Part shown: positions 22,153 through 32,032 of the stretch, in pieces | Position numbering within the stretch: the stretch's first letter is position 1 | Layout: each line of letters begins with the position of its first letter | Assembly: GCA_013001695.1 (NCBI GenBank) | Contig: JABDMC010000301.1 | Location: 1 to 52,770 of the forward strand | Reading direction: 5' to 3' | From: Akkermansiaceae bacterium | Lineage (GTDB): Bacteria; Verrucomicrobiota; Verrucomicrobiia; Verrucomicrobiales; Akkermansiaceae | Length of the DNA: 52,770 nucleotides | Notes under the pieces: generated by a model | The model's input: only the letters and a program-made list of their open reading frames with translations | What the model was told of the DNA's origin: nothing | The model's database searches: none | Position numbers and translations under genes: made by a program

Positions 22153-25100
22153 CTACGGCTGATACCGCACCCGGTAGAAGCGCTTCGGGGGCCCGTCGGG
22201 GTGGCCGGCCGGATGCGGCGCCTGGACGACGACCTCCTGCACGCCTCCGAAGCGGGTTCGAGCCTGGGTGTAGAGAGCGGCGGTCGACCAGGTGGCGAGC
22301 GATTCCGACTGCTCGCAGATGTAGGCTCCCGCCGCCGCGGCGGGACGCTCGTAGCGAAGGCGCCAGGCAGGGCCCTTCCTCTCGGGCGCGAGGGTGACCG
22401 GCGCGGCGGGGACTTCGAGGCAAACCGTGACCGGTGTGAAGTCGCACTGCGCGTTCGTGACCGAGTAGCCGACGTGGTCGATCACGGCGGGCGGCGATCC
22501 AAGGGTGAGGGGCAGGCTGGTGGCGCCGCTGGCCAGCGTCACGGTGGCCAGGGCGGGCTCCCATACGATCTCGAGATCGTATGGCCCGGCCCCGGTCAGC
22601 GCCGCACTGGCGGAATCGCCGCCGCTCGTCAGCCGGAACAAGCCGGCATCCGGATCCGCTTCGACTTTCACCAGGTTGGCCGGGTTACTTCCCGCACCGA
22701 AGAGGAAGGCCCCGTTGGCGGCCGGTCCCCCGGACGGGTCGATGGTGAGCTTGAAGGTGACCTTGCCGGTGATGTCCTCCAGAAGCGGGGAAATTCCCTC
22801 GCCCGTTCCATTGAGCCGCAGGCCGAGGGTGCCGTAGCTGACCGTCACGCCGTTCGTGGCGGCGAATTCGTCCGTCGGCCGGAAGAACAATTCCGACGGT
22901 GAATGGTCGCCGTCCATGATGCGTTCGAGGGCCGCGGCCACGCCCGGATTCGCGCCGTGGACGTTCGATGCCTCGGCGGGATCGCTCGCGAGGTTGTAAA
23001 GTTCGTAGCTCGCGGCGCCGGTCGTCTTGTTGACGCTGCGGTGGAGTTTCCAGTCGCCCTGCCGCACCGCCCGGGTCCAGTTCGCGCCGGTGGAGAACTC
23101 GAAGTAGAGGTAATCGCGGGGTTCCTGGCATTCCGCCGGCTCGCCGAGGAGGGTGGGAAGGATCGAGCGGCCCGTGACGTCGGGCGGGTGCGGGGTGGCG
23201 GTCAGTTCGCCGAGGGTCGGCATGAGGTCGTCGAAGTGCCCGAGGATGCCGGAGGTGCTTCCCGCCGGGATCTTCCCCGGCCACGAGGCGATGAACGGCG
23301 AACGGATCCCGCCTTCGTAGAGGTTCCCCTTCGCGCCGCGGAGGCCGGCGGTCGAACCGAAGTAGGCGGCATCCACTTCCCCGACGAACGTCACCCCGTT
23401 GTCGGAACAGAAGATGAGGAGGGTGTCGTTTTCGAGCCCGAGCGATTGCAGGAGGCTGCGGATGCGGCCGATGTCGCGGTCCATGGCGGTGATCATGGCG
23501 GCGTATTCGTGACGTTTGTCCGGGGTGGCGGAGTAGTGGCCGGAACCCGGATGGGAAATCGGCGCCCCGAACGGCTGTCCGGGATAGAACTCCTCGACCG
23601 CGGTGCGCACCGCGTTGTCGAACACGATCCCGTCCCCGTCGGTGAGGTCGTCGATGTGCCCCGGCGGCTGCACCGAGACGTGCGGGATCGGGTAGGCGAG
23701 GTACATGAAGAAGGCCTCGCCGGCGTGGGCCGTGATCCAGTCGAGAGCCTCCCTTGACTGCGCGTCGTGGGAATGCACGTTGCCGTTGTTGTTCTTGTTG
23801 GCGAGCGAGAGGGCGAGGTTGTTGAAGCCGGTTTCATTGGCCGCCCCCGGGATCTCGAGCACGCCGCCCTCCGCGGCGGCGAGGGTCGGGCTGTAGTAGG
23901 CCTTGGCCATGTTGCGCCACTGGTAGGACGGGTAGTAGTGGTGCGCCTGGACCTGCCCGAGGTAGCCGAAGAAGTGGTCGAACCCCTGCAGGTTCGGGTG
24001 GCCGGTGGTGGCCGGCCCGCCCAGTCCCCACTTGCCGATGCAGGACGTCGCGTAGCCGGCGTTCTGCATGAGGGTCCCGAGGGTGAAGGTCCCGGCCGGG
24101 AGCGGCCGCTGGTAGCCGTTGCCGACTTCCCCGTTGTTGCGGATGAGCGCCTGCCCGGCGTGCTTGCCGGTCAGGAGTTGCCCGCGGGTCGGGGCGCACA
24201 CCGCCGACGGCGAATAGAAGTTCGTGAACTTCATCCCGCCCGCGGCGAGGGAGTCGATGTGGGGCGTGAGGATCTTCGTCGACCCGTAGGCCCCGACCTC
24301 CCCGATGCCGAGGTCGTCGGCCATGATGAAGATCACGTTCGGAAGCTCGGGATAGTCCGCCGGGTCGGTCGGGTCGGTCCCGCGCCGCACCTCGCCGCCG
24401 TCCTTGACGCGGTCCCCGTCGGTGTTGGGGTCGAGGGGGTCGGTGCCGGTGTCAGTGGCGGACAGGAAGGTCCCCGTGTCGGTCTCCACCCCGTCTTCGA
24501 GTCCGTCGTTGTCGGTGTCGCGGTCGTTCGGGTTCGTCCCGCCGGCCACCTCCGGACCGTCGTCCAGCCCGTCGCCGTCGCTGTCCGGTTCGGTCGGGTC
24601 GGTCCCGTTGGTGAATTCCGCGAGGTCGTCCAGCCCGTCGGTATCGAAGTCGAGGGTCCCGTCGCGTCCGGTGTCGCCGAAAAACCGGATCTCCCAGATG
24701 TCGAGCATCCCGTCCCCGTCGAGGTCGCCGGCCGCGGTCAGGATCGAGCCCGCGCCACCGTCCGATACCAGCTCGGCGTTCGTCCCGAGCACCACCGCGG
24801 CGCCGTCGACGGTGATCTTGGAGAGGTGCTCGGACTGCACCGCGGCGACGGACTCGGCGGTGAAGCGGATCTCACCGGTGAAGCTCGAGGTCAGATTGAT
24901 CGTCGACGAGTTGACGGGATTTCCGCCGCCGCTCAAGGTGAGCGTCGATGCGTCCGAGAGCGTGAGGACGATGTCGAGGAGGAACTGGACCTGGAGGGCC
25001 GTGGTTCCGGAAAGAAAGACGCTGCTGTTGCCCCCGCCCGAGTTGCTGCGCAGGCCGTAGCCGGCGCTCGCCTGAAGGGTTCCGCCGCCCGACAGGTGGA

Positions 25101-25374
25101 GGGTGTTCCCGCCGAGGTCGAAATTGGGGGCATAAGGGCCGTAGGTCCCCGCCGCCTCCGCCATGATGATCCCGCCGGGGAAGAGCGGAACCGGCTGGCC
25201 GCCGTCCACCGTTCCGGCGGGAGGCGCCGAGCCGGTATCCGTGTCGACCCAGTTCGCTTCCTGGAACACCGAAACGCCGTCACCGCCGCCGGTCCATGTC
25301 AGGGAGGCCAGCAGGGGGGTGGGCAAGAGGAGCAGGACGGCAAGACGTCCCGCCGCGAGGGCAGGAATCGGCAT
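22153..25374 (-). CDS. Multidomain sulfatase with calcium-type repeats
   Basis: 1073-residue exported protein. Signal peptide 1-23; beta-rich N-terminal region (25-210) with NW and GG repeats, resembling autotransporter-like or adhesive stretches; about 217-340 five to six Asp-rich thrombospondin type 3-like units (DSDGDGLDDGPE, DTDNDGLEDGVE), likely Ca-binding; sulfatase domain from PNVIFIMADDLG (about 345) with Asp353-Asp354 and maturation motif C393-A-P-T-R, GKWGLGG, SDNGVTF and GNLYEGGIRSPF; after about 810 a LamG-like beta-sandwich tail to the end. The architecture suggests a large, surface-held enzyme that binds its glycan substrate. It is leftward and 179 bases from the SelW-like gene, which is on the other strand. 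Confidence 0.92.
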   Translation of the reverse strand: MPIPALAAGRLAVLLLLPTPLLASLTWTGGGDGVSVFQEANWVDTDTGSAPPAGTVDGGQPVPLFPGGIIMAEAAGTYGPYAPNFDLGGNTLHLSGGGTLQASAGYGLRSNSGGGNSSVFLSGTTALQVQFLLDIVLTLSDASTLTLSGGGNPVNSSTINLTSSFTGEIRFTAESVAAVQSEHLSKITVDGAAVVLGTNAELVSDGGAGSILTAAGDLDGDGMLDIWEIRFFGDTGRDGTLDFDTDGLDDLAEFTNGTDPTEPDSDGDGLDDGPEVAGGTNPNDRDTDNDGLEDGVETDTGTFLSATDTGTDPLDPNTDGDRVKDGGEVRRGTDPTDPADYPELPNVIFIMADDLGIGEVGAYGSTKILTPHIDSLAAGGMKFTNFYSPSAVCAPTRGQLLTGKHAGQALIRNNGEVGNGYQRPLPAGTFTLGTLMQNAGYATSCIGKWGLGGPATTGHPNLQGFDHFFGYLGQVQAHHYYPSYQWRNMAKAYYSPTLAAAEGGVLEIPGAANETGFNNLALSLANKNNNGNVHSHDAQSREALDWITAHAGEAFFMYLAYPIPHVSVQPPGHIDDLTDGDGIVFDNAVRTAVEEFYPGQPFGAPISHPGSGHYSATPDKRHEYAAMITAMDRDIGRIRSLLQSLGLENDTLLIFCSDNGVTFVGEVDAAYFGSTAGLRGAKGNLYEGGIRSPFIASWPGKIPAGSTSGILGHFDDLMPTLGELTATPHPPDVTGRSILPTLLGEPAECQEPRDYLYFEFSTGANWTRAVRQGDWKLHRSVNKTTGAASYELYNLASDPAEASNVHGANPGVAAALERIMDGDHSPSELFFRPTDEFAATNGVTVSYGTLGLRLNGTGEGISPLLEDITGKVTFKLTIDPSGGPAANGAFLFGAGSNPANLVKVEADPDAGLFRLTSGGDSASAALTGAGPYDLEIVWEPALATVTLASGATSLPLTLGSPPAVIDHVGYSVTNAQCDFTPVTVCLEVPAAPVTLAPERKGPAWRLRYERPAAAAGAYICEQSESLATWSTAALYTQARTRFGGVQEVVVQAPHPAGHPDGPPKRFYRVRYQP

Positions 25375-25632
25375 GAGAGCGGAAAACTAGGTCCGCCAGT
25401 CGATGACGGCAAAAGAAAAGCAGGCGACGATCGGACGGGGGTCCGGGGATTCTCTCCCAGGCTCGATGCCCTTGGGGAATGATCCCTCCGGGATCGAAGC
25501 GAGACTGGCATTCCGCTCCAGCACGTCTGCCCGCACTATTTAAAGGCTACCGACGCCGGAGGAAGAGGACTCCGGGCCAGCCCGGATGCGGGCCCGCACG
25601 GATGCAATTCCCGATGGGCACCCGGCCGGCGC
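25375..25632. other. Intergenic region with small hairpin
   Basis: No gene supported. GATCCC (25481-25486) and GGGATC (25490-25495) form a 6-bp hairpin. The minus strand near 25547-25600 would read as a PEP-CTERM-like end (GVLFLRRR and stop), but it has no start and is too short to call. Confidence 0.35.
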
Positions 25633-26709
25633 TCAGGGCCAGGACCAGACGACCGGGAAGCGCACCTTGTAGAACCGCCGGTCGCCGGTGGCGGGCACGG
25701 AGAAGGTCTCGCTGGTGGCGGTGGGGAGGATGGGCGACACCTCGCTGAAGTTGATGACGTCGGGGCTGCTGTCCACGAATCCCTCGCGGCCGACGGGCGC
25801 ATTGACGACCGTCAGGTCCGCGTTGCCGCCGCCGACCACGACGTTGTGCAGGCGCGCGGGGGTCAGGAGTTGCTGCACGAGGTTCGCGAGGTGGACCTGG
25901 AACTTGGCGGTGGGATGATACACGTCCCAGAAGATGTAGTCCACGCCCGGACCGGAATCGAGCGGCGGGTCGCCGAGGTCGTTGATGGCGTCGACGCCGG
26001 GGTTCACGAGTCCGTAGTCGCCGGGATTGGCCAGGACCGTTTCGAAGAAGGCGAAGGTGTCGGGCCGGCAGATCCTCAGGCCCGGCAGAGTCACCATGAG
26101 ATCCACGAGCATGGCGTCGAAGCCCGTGTTGAATTCGATGACGCGCTCGCGGATGAACTGGCGCTGCGGTGGGGCCAGGTTGTAGAAGGGGACCGAGGTG
26201 ATGTCGACCGCCTTGGGCATGACGAGGTGGCGGACTCCCTTGTTGTAGAGGATGTTAAGCGCCTGCTCATGCTCCGCGAGGGAGTCCTCGACGAACTGGT
26301 TCCACGCCGGCAGGTCGGTCGGGCCGTAGGGGGGAGGGTTCTCGGTGGAGAACTCGACCAGGTCGGCGTTGTTGGTCCACGCGACGACCAGGGCGGTGGC
26401 GACGTCGGCCGGCGCCACGAAGTTGTTCGCGTTGGCGATCAGCTCGGTGCTGTCGTGGCCGAAGTAGGAGATGTTCCCGGCCGGGTCGTAGGTCAGGCCC
26501 TGCCACTGCGCGAGGACCTCCACCCAGACCCGCCCGTTGCAATAGCGCCGGCCGTAGTAAAGGTCCGCCAGGGCCTCATTCTCCTCGCCGGGACCGGTCG
26601 GGTTGTCGGTGGTGGTGCACACCCCGTCGCCGAAGACGTAGAGCGACGTGTAGCCGCCCGCGGCCATCGGCAGGCAAAGCGCGACCAGCAACGATCTCCA
26701 AAGCAACAT
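25633..26709 (-). CDS. SGNH/GDSL-like exported protein, nucleophile replaced
   Basis: 358 residues with a signal peptide 1-17. The first block reads YVFGDGVCTTTDN, so the serine of GDS is glycine. VVAWTNNADLVEF corresponds to the block with the oxyanion Asn (GxND), and DVYHPTAKFQVHLA contains the Asp and His of the last block. It therefore looks like a GDSL-type esterase or lipase in which the catalytic Ser is missing; it may be inactive, binding only, or use another residue. It ends with a beta-rich C-terminal extension (about 300-358). Divergent from the FadL porin gene; no direct link is visible. Confidence 0.75.
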   Translation of the reverse strand: MLLWRSLLVALCLPMAAGGYTSLYVFGDGVCTTTDNPTGPGEENEALADLYYGRRYCNGRVWVEVLAQWQGLTYDPAGNISYFGHDSTELIANANNFVAPADVATALVVAWTNNADLVEFSTENPPPYGPTDLPAWNQFVEDSLAEHEQALNILYNKGVRHLVMPKAVDITSVPFYNLAPPQRQFIRERVIEFNTGFDAMLVDLMVTLPGLRICRPDTFAFFETVLANPGDYGLVNPGVDAINDLGDPPLDSGPGVDYIFWDVYHPTAKFQVHLANLVQQLLTPARLHNVVVGGGNADLTVVNAPVGREGFVDSSPDVINFSEVSPILPTATSETFSVPATGDRRFYKVRFPVVWSWP

Positions 26710-26900
26710 GAGATACCCTCCGGCCCGGGGAGTTTGCCCTGATCCCGTCGAAAAGCAAATCGAGGCTTGGCATAATCAGGCGGGCGCATTTGAGCACCTG
26801 CGGGGCCGCTTCCCCCGGTCCCCCGGGCGGGAGCTTATGCACCCCCCGGGGAATCCGCGCTTGCCTCCGGTGGGGGGGTGTGGTCTGCACTTGCGGTGCG

Positions 26901-28193
26901 GTGGGAACAAGTCGGCTGGTCAATCTGAACCGCGCCCTCGGCGCCCTGGCGGCGGCCTCGCTGGCCGGGTGCCCCGGGCTGGTGCAGGGAAACGGCTTCC
27001 GGCTCCTGAGCCAGGATGCCTTTGCGGCGGCGCGGGGCGAGGCCTTCGCGGCCACCGCCGACAACCCCTCCGCCATCCACTACAACCCCGCGGGGATCAC
27101 GCAACTTGACGGCCACCAGGTGCGCGGGGGCGTCTACGGGCTCTACTTCGATCCGACCTTCCGCCCCCCGGCGGGCGCGTCCGGCGCCGGGCGCACCTAT
27201 CACATCGACGAGCAATACGCGGTCGCGCCCCAACTGTACTATACCTACGGGAACAGTGATTTGCCCTTCACGGTCGGATTGGGAGTGTATTCGCCGCACG
27301 GGGCGGCGGTACGGTGGCCGCAGGACACCGGGTTCCGGGCGGTGGCCACCGAGGGTGAACTGACCTACATTCGCATCAATCCCGTGATCGCCTGGGAAGC
27401 GGCGCCGGGGCTCTCGGTGGCGGGCGGCGTGATGATCGACTACGCCGAAGTTGTCCTGCAGCAGGGCCTGTTGCGGAACGAGGGGCGCATTCCGGACTTC
27501 TACCGGTTCGAGGGCGACGACATCGCGGTGGGATTCAACCTCGGCATCCTGTGGGAACAGAGCGAGACGATCACCCTGGGGGCGACGCTGCGCAGCGGCA
27601 CGACCCTCGGCTTCAACGGCAGGACCAGCATCGACCAGCGGCCGTTCATCAGGCCGAACAGCGTCCCGGCCAGCGCGGAGTTCGAGTTCCCCCTGACCGC
27701 GGTGGCGGGAATCTCCTACCGGCCGAACCCGTGCTGGAACTTCGAGTTCAACGCCGACTGGACCGACTGGAGCCAGATCGGGACGGTCACCATCCGCCAG
27801 GCCGAGCGCCCGGCATTTGCGGTGCCCGAGAACGTCCCGGTGGAGCTGGAATGGAAGGACAGCTGGGTGCTCAAGTTCGGGGCGACGCGCTATTTCGACG
27901 GCGGGTGGCGGGCCAGCGCCGGGTACGCCTTCAACGAGAACTCGGTGCCGGACGGATTTTACAGCCCCACGGTGGCCGACCTCGACCGGCACATCGTGAG
28001 CATCGGGCTGGGGCGGGATTGCGGCGATTGCACCTTCGATGTGACCTACCAGTTCGGCTACGGGCCGGATCGTGATGTGAGCCGCAGCACGTCCCCCTCG
28101 GCGGTGGCGCGGTTCGTCAGCCCGAATGCGGCCGATGGCACCTACGATTTCGTCAGCCATGGCCTCCTGGTTTCCTTCGGGAAGCGGTTCTGA
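26901..28193 (+). CDS. FadL/OmpP1-type outer-membrane porin
   Basis: 430 residues, starting at a GTG (26901; the frame is open further upstream but the start here gives a signal peptide, ALGALAAASLAG). The mature part opens with GNGFRLLSQDAFAAARGEAF, followed by the family hallmark NPSAIHYNPAGITQLDG and a run of alternating strands ending in SHGLLVSFGKRF with a terminal Phe. FadL proteins carry hydrophobic compounds such as long-chain fatty acids or aromatics across the outer membrane. No fatty-acid genes are next to it. Confidence in the family is high, in the substrate low. Confidence 0.87.
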   Translation: MGTSRLVNLNRALGALAAASLAGCPGLVQGNGFRLLSQDAFAAARGEAFAATADNPSAIHYNPAGITQLDGHQVRGGVYGLYFDPTFRPPAGASGAGRTYHIDEQYAVAPQLYYTYGNSDLPFTVGLGVYSPHGAAVRWPQDTGFRAVATEGELTYIRINPVIAWEAAPGLSVAGGVMIDYAEVVLQQGLLRNEGRIPDFYRFEGDDIAVGFNLGILWEQSETITLGATLRSGTTLGFNGRTSIDQRPFIRPNSVPASAEFEFPLTAVAGISYRPNPCWNFEFNADWTDWSQIGTVTIRQAERPAFAVPENVPVELEWKDSWVLKFGATRYFDGGWRASAGYAFNENSVPDGFYSPTVADLDRHIVSIGLGRDCGDCTFDVTYQFGYGPDRDVSRSTSPSAVARFVSPNAADGTYDFVSHGLLVSFGKRF

Positions 28194-28253
28194 GGGGCGG
28201 CGGGGGGGCAGGAGGGACGAATTTGGGTCTTATCGTCTTGAAATCCGCCGCGG

Positions 28254-31200
28254 TTGGGGCGCGTATTGCCCATTGTGAATCCTGGCACCCTCCTCCTCGT
28301 CCTGCTTGCCCTCCTCGCAACGCCCGTCGCCGGGCAGCAATTCAAGCCCCTCTTCAACGGCAAGGACCTCGCCGGCTGGGAGGGCGACCCGCGCCTCTGG
28401 AAGGTCGAAAACGGGATCCTGGTGGGCGAGACGAACGCCGGCGACAAGAAGGTCAAGGCGAACACCTTCCTCATCTGGAAGGACGGCAAGCTGGCGGACT
28501 TCGACCTCCGCGTGAAGGCCCGCGTCACCGGCGGCAACAATTCCGGCATTCAGTACCGCAGTGCCGCGATCGAGGGGGGCGAGTGGGCCCTGGGCGGCTA
28601 CCAGATGGACATGCACCCGAAGCAGGAGTTCCTCGGGATGCTTTACGAGGAAAAGGGGCGGGGGATCGTCTGCCAGCGGGGCAAGCAGGTGAACCTGCTC
28701 CCGGGCGGAAAGAAACAACCGGCCGGGGACCTGCCCCTGCACAAGGTCGACCTCGCGCAGTGGAACGAGTTTCGCATCGTGGCCCGCGGGACGACGCTGC
28801 GCCACTTCGTGAACGGGAAGAAGGCCGTGCAGGTGATCGACCACGATCCCGAGAAGCGCCGCCTCGAGGGATTGCTCGGGCTGCAGTTGCACGCCGGCGG
28901 GCCGATGAAGCTCGAGGTGAAATCGATCGAGCTGCGCCCGTTCAAGCCGCAGGCGAAGCCCAAGCCGGAGGCCAAACCGAAGCCGGAGGCGAAGGCGAAG
29001 ACGCCCGCCGCGAAGGCCAAGACCACCGCCGCGCCGCCCGCGTGGATCTGGAGCAACGAGCCGCCGCAGGGGAGCGACCGGGCCTGGTTCCGGAAGACCT
29101 TCGTGCTGCCGGAAAACGACAGCGCCGCAAGCCTGACGATGACGTGCGACAACAGCTTCCGCGTCTGGGTGAACGGAACCGAGGTCGGGAAGGGCTCGCG
29201 GTGGGAAAAGCCGCAGACCATGGAGATCCGGCCGCAGGTGGCGGGCGGGAAGAACGTCATCGCGGTCCTCGGGGAGAACGAGGGCAGCGTCGCGGGCTTG
29301 TGCGGACTGCTGGAGGTCACCCTGAAGAGCGGGAAGAAGGTGGCGGTGACGACCGACGGGTCGTGGAAGGTGTCGCGGCGGGAAGCGCCCGGGTGGCAGG
29401 GCGGGGATTTCGACGACCAGGGGTGGAAGGCCGCGAAGGTGATCGGGAAGATGGGGGTCGAACCGTGGGGGACCCTGTTCGGCGCCGGGGAGGGAGGCCA
29501 CCCGCAGGTCGCGCGGGACGAAACCGCCAACTTCAAGGTCGCCACGGGGTTCAAGCTCGAGAAACTCTACGACGTTCCCAAGGCGCAGGGGTCGTGGGTG
29601 TCCATGGCGGTTCTCCCGGACGGCAGCTTCGTGGTGAGCGACCAGTACGGCGGCCTCTACCAGGTGCAGCCGCCGGCCCTCGGCGACGCCGGCGCGGAGA
29701 CGGTGGTCACGCCGCTTCCCCTCGAGATCGGCGGGTCGCACGGGATGCTCTGGCACCGCGGGGCGCTCTACGTGGCGGTCAACGAGAAGATCAAGGTCGC
29801 GAACGGCGTCTACAAGGTGACCGATTCCGACGGTGACGGCCGCCTCGACAAGATCGAGGCCCTGAAGACGATCGCGGGCGGCGGGGAACACGGCCTGCAC
29901 TCCCTCGTCCCGTCGCCGGACGGCGAGTGGATCTACTTCATCTGCGGCAACCACACCAAGGTTCCCGAGATGGATGCCTACTGGATGCCGCAGGTGTGGG
30001 ACGAGGATCACCTCCTGCCGCGCAACCCGGACGGCCGGGGGCACGCCCGCGGGACGATGGCGCCGGGCGGCTGGATCTGCCGGTTCAAGCCCGACAACTC
30101 GCGCTGGGAGCTGGTGAGCAGCGGGTTTCGCAACCCCTTCGACCTCGCCTTCAACGAGCACGGCGACCTCTTCGCCTACGACGCCGACATGGAGTGGGAC
30201 CTCGGGATGCCGTGGTATCGCCCCACGCGCCTCTGCCACGTCATTCCCGGCTCGGAGTGGGGATGGCGCAACGGGACCGGGAAGTGGCCGGTGTACTACC
30301 AGGACAGCCTGCCGCCCGTGGTCGACATCGGGCCGGGCTCGCCGACCGGGGTGGTCTCCGGCCGCGGCGCGAAGTTTCCCGCGAAGTACCAGAAGGCGAT
30401 CTACCTCCTCGACTGGACCTTCGCGACCATCCACGCCATCCACCTCTCGCCGGACGGGACGACCTACACCGGAGCCAAGGAGGAGTTCGTGGCGGGCCCC
30501 GGCCTGCCGCTCACCGACGCCGCGATCGGGAAGGACGGGGCCATGTACTTCATGACCGGCGGCCGCCGCACGAAGTCCGCGATGTGGCGGGTCAGCTACG
30601 TGGGAAGCGAGAGCACCGCCCCGGCCGCCCCGACGGGGAGCGGGTCGCCGCTCGGAGCGCTTGCCGCGAAGCTCAATGAAGCGCCGGTGCCGGAGGTGAT
30701 GAAGGCCCTCGGGTCGGAGGACCGCTTCGAGCGCTTCGTGGCGCGCCTCGAGATCGAGAGCCGCCCCTTGAACGTCGTGAAGGACGCCCTCCGGAAAGCC
30801 GGCGATCCGTGGCAGCTCATCGGCGGCGCCATGGCGGTGGCCCGGCAAGGCGAGCCGAATGACCGCGAGGCGGCGCTCGCGTGGCTCGGGCGTCTGAAGT
30901 GGGACCAGCTTTCCAAGCCCCAGCGTCTCGGGATGCTGCGCGCCTACTCCCTGGTCTTCATCCGGCTCGGCGCCGCCGACGAGGCCGACCGGAAACAGGT
31001 CCTGGCGCAGGTCGATGCCCGCTACCCGGCGCAGGACGACGAGCTCAACGCCGAGCTGTGCCGCATGCTCTGCTACCTGCAGGCCCCCAAGGTGGTGGAT
31101 CGCACCCTGCGCCTCATGGCCGCCCGGAAGGACACGAAGTGGCCGGACTGGGCCGAGCTCGCCACCCGCAACGCCGGCTACGGCAAGGCGGTCCTCAACA

Positions 31201-31949
31201 TGCTGCGCAACTCGCCGCCCGCCCAGGACATCCACTACGCGCTCTGCCTCCGCACCGTCAAGGGTCCGTGGACCGAGGGACAGCGGCGGCAGATCATGGA
31301 GTGGTACGCCATGGCGCGATCCAAGAGCGGCGGCAACAGCTACGGCCCCTTCCTTGACAAGATGCAGAAGGACATGCTCGCCAATGCCACCGACGGGGAG
31401 CGCGCCATGATGGGCGAATGGAAGTTCGCCGGTCCGCCGAGTCCCTTCGAGAACCTGCCCGTTCCGAAGGGCCCCGGACGCAATTGGACCGTCTCGCAAG
31501 TGGCCGCCATCGGCAGCGGCGACCTCTCCGGTGCGGACCGCGAGAACGGCAAGCGCATGTTCCAGGCGACGCTCTGCGCCGCGTGCCACCGGGTGGAAGG
31601 GGAAGGCGGCGGCGCCGGTCCCGATCTCTCCGCGGTCGGCGGCCGCTTCAAGCCGCAGGACATCGCCGAGGCGATCCTCGAGCCGAGCAAGGTCATTTCC
31701 GACCAGTACCACTTCGAGCTGATCGAGAAAAAGGACGGCTCCTCGGTGTGGGGGCGGCCGATCGACGAGAAGAACGGCACCCTCATCGTCGCGGTGAACC
31801 CCTACGACTTCGGCCAGACGGTGGAAGTCTCCCGGGCCGAGATCGCCCGGATGGCGCCCTCCCCGGTTTCCCCGATGCCGGGGGCGCTGATCAACCGTCT
31901 CAACGAAAATGAACTCCGGGATCTCCTGGCGTTTCTTCTGCGGAAGTAG
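28254..31949 (+). CDS. DUF1080 / beta-propeller / cytochrome c protein
   Basis: 1231-residue exported protein. Signal peptide 1-27; domain 1 (about 30-230) DUF1080/3-keto-disaccharide hydrolase-like concanavalin-type sandwich (FKPLFNGKDLAGWEG, GNNSGIQYRS); KPKPEAKPKPEAK linker near 235-265; domain 2 (about 270-430) a beta-sandwich (WIWSNEPPQGSDRAWFRK); domain 3 (about 440-790) a sugar-dehydrogenase-type beta-propeller; helical HEAT-like part (about 795-1070); domain 4, a planctomycete-type heme-binding domain with C1108-A-A-C1111-H1112. A Met in SPMPGAL may be the sixth ligand. A single protein that binds a glycan, oxidises a sugar and passes electrons to heme is plausible. Start may be TTG at 28254 or GTG at 28275. 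It precedes a sugar ABC transporter by 83 bases. Confidence 0.87.
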   Translation: MGRVLPIVNPGTLLLVLLALLATPVAGQQFKPLFNGKDLAGWEGDPRLWKVENGILVGETNAGDKKVKANTFLIWKDGKLADFDLRVKARVTGGNNSGIQYRSAAIEGGEWALGGYQMDMHPKQEFLGMLYEEKGRGIVCQRGKQVNLLPGGKKQPAGDLPLHKVDLAQWNEFRIVARGTTLRHFVNGKKAVQVIDHDPEKRRLEGLLGLQLHAGGPMKLEVKSIELRPFKPQAKPKPEAKPKPEAKAKTPAAKAKTTAAPPAWIWSNEPPQGSDRAWFRKTFVLPENDSAASLTMTCDNSFRVWVNGTEVGKGSRWEKPQTMEIRPQVAGGKNVIAVLGENEGSVAGLCGLLEVTLKSGKKVAVTTDGSWKVSRREAPGWQGGDFDDQGWKAAKVIGKMGVEPWGTLFGAGEGGHPQVARDETANFKVATGFKLEKLYDVPKAQGSWVSMAVLPDGSFVVSDQYGGLYQVQPPALGDAGAETVVTPLPLEIGGSHGMLWHRGALYVAVNEKIKVANGVYKVTDSDGDGRLDKIEALKTIAGGGEHGLHSLVPSPDGEWIYFICGNHTKVPEMDAYWMPQVWDEDHLLPRNPDGRGHARGTMAPGGWICRFKPDNSRWELVSSGFRNPFDLAFNEHGDLFAYDADMEWDLGMPWYRPTRLCHVIPGSEWGWRNGTGKWPVYYQDSLPPVVDIGPGSPTGVVSGRGAKFPAKYQKAIYLLDWTFATIHAIHLSPDGTTYTGAKEEFVAGPGLPLTDAAIGKDGAMYFMTGGRRTKSAMWRVSYVGSESTAPAAPTGSGSPLGALAAKLNEAPVPEVMKALGSEDRFERFVARLEIESRPLNVVKDALRKAGDPWQLIGGAMAVARQGEPNDREAALAWLGRLKWDQLSKPQRLGMLRAYSLVFIRLGAADEADRKQVLAQVDARYPAQDDELNAELCRMLCYLQAPKVVDRTLRLMAARKDTKWPDWAELATRNAGYGKAVLNMLRNSPPAQDIHYALCLRTVKGPWTEGQRRQIMEWYAMARSKSGGNSYGPFLDKMQKDMLANATDGERAMMGEWKFAGPPSPFENLPVPKGPGRNWTVSQVAAIGSGDLSGADRENGKRMFQATLCAACHRVEGEGGGAGPDLSAVGGRFKPQDIAEAILEPSKVISDQYHFELIEKKDGSSVWGRPIDEKNGTLIVAVNPYDFGQTVEVSRAEIARMAPSPVSPMPGALINRLNENELRDLLAFLLRK

Positions 31950-32032
31950 AGAGCGGCGTGACCGGGGCGGCCGGTCACCCTCCGCCACCTTTACGCTCGA
32001 CACCCCTAACAGCCTTCTCTTCCATGGCGGGC

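Noticed and set aside
25547-25632. PEP-CTERM-like reading on the minus strand (GVLFLRRR then stop)
   Set aside because: It has no Pro-Glu-Pro motif or upstream gene body in frame; the preceding gene stops at 25633. Could be a remnant but cannot be shown.
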